A stretch of 29,949 bases of DNA from NCBI GenBank assembly GCA_958447445.1, contig CAUDAE010000008.1, positions 1 through 29,949 on the forward strand, written 5' to 3'. Positions 29,584 to 29,949 of the stretch are shown in pieces; within the stretch, counting starts at the first letter, position 1; each line of letters begins with the position of its first letter. Source of the DNA: an uncultured Collinsella sp. (GTDB lineage: Bacteria > Actinomycetota > Coriobacteriia > Coriobacteriales > Coriobacteriaceae). Position numbers and translations under genes: made by a program. The notes beneath the pieces were generated by a model. The model worked only from the letters and a program-made list of their open reading frames with translations, was not told where the DNA came from and did not search any database.

Positions 29584-29949
29584 TATTATCACGACCCATC
29601 TCAACATTGGCTTTTCAATACATGGCACGCACCGCCGCACTGTTGCACAACAGCGTCCAAGCGCCAAAGAGACGCCGCCCCTTGCACACAACAAAGGACA
29701 GCGTCTCCCTGGAAAACTCCGTGCTTATCTAAGATATTACACGGCTTATTAAGGAGTGTTACTTACTCCGCAAACGGTCGCTATACGCGATAAACGGTAG
29801 CAAGCAAGTATCCAGAACGCTCAACCCATTAGGAGAGTTCCGCCTAAAGGGTGACTACACAGGACCCCAGCCGAGCCGCTTTGGGTTGCTTTCCAAAACA
29901 TTCCGCACTGATATTTTCTGTATTGAAGACGTCGATGATGCACCCGTAT
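29584..29949. other. Gap upstream of degV, with a possible gene end at the edge
   Basis: No full gene. On minus, a frame entering from the window edge gives 34 plausible residues (YGCIIDVFNTENISAECFGK, then 14 more) and stops at 29844-29846. It could be the end of a neighbouring gene but is too short to judge. Otherwise A+T-rich and unremarkable. Confidence 0.3.

Overview
The window reads as chromosome of a high-GC anaerobic gut actinobacterium of the Coriobacteriia, most likely Collinsella or a close relative. The grounds are GC-rich third codon positions, the mixture of protein types (SEC-C methionine aminopeptidase, oxygen-sensitive pyruvate formate-lyase activase, M18 aminopeptidase, PFK with PPi-type residues) and the abundance of intergenic palindromes. 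This is inference, since there is no rRNA or other marker here.

Layout. Positions 1-1585 (minus) hold most of a three-domain signalling protein (degenerate GGDEF, receiver, HD-GYP) cut by the window edge. 1796-9815 is housekeeping and metabolism: an alpha/beta hydrolase, a radical SAM protein, methionine aminopeptidase, a D-2-hydroxyacid dehydrogenase, an M18 aminopeptidase, a membrane-anchored Ntn-type amidase and phosphofructokinase. 10223-13695 (minus) is an ABC exporter made of an ATPase and a large FtsX-type permease. 13896-16134 is a small patchwork: a GyrI-like gene behind a LexA-type box, a decayed Abi_2 (AbiD/AbiF-type) gene with a candidate terminated small RNA in front, the tail of a lost ClC channel gene, an alternating inverted-repeat array and an Ogt-type DNA repair methyltransferase. 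16881-22175 is an aspartate-family cluster: lysC and asd on minus, thrC and thrB on plus, diverging from about 19.5 kb. 22573-24767 is a visibly more A+T-rich accessory island with a secreted DUF5626-like protein, a 34-residue single-span membrane peptide and a DUF3990/HTH toxin-antitoxin pair behind twin palindromic operators. 24864-29583 (minus) returns to housekeeping: EngB GTPase, MTA/SAH nucleosidase, a class-A beta-lactamase-like serine hydrolase, PflA and a DegV lipid-binding protein.

How genes connect. LysC and Asd make aspartate semialdehyde; ThrB and ThrC turn homoserine into threonine. Homoserine dehydrogenase is not in the window. The ABC pair overlaps and is surely one unit. The toxin and antitoxin genes are adjacent and probably autoregulated.

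The most unusual feature is non-coding. Many gaps contain long, often perfect inverted repeats. Five have a nested build (outer arms plus an independent inner hairpin). Two 19-20 bp hairpins 24 kb apart differ by paired changes that keep the stem intact. A separate short repeat carrying a CTGTCCC loop occurs three times. No tRNA, rRNA, complete insertion sequence, CRISPR array or known riboswitch was seen.
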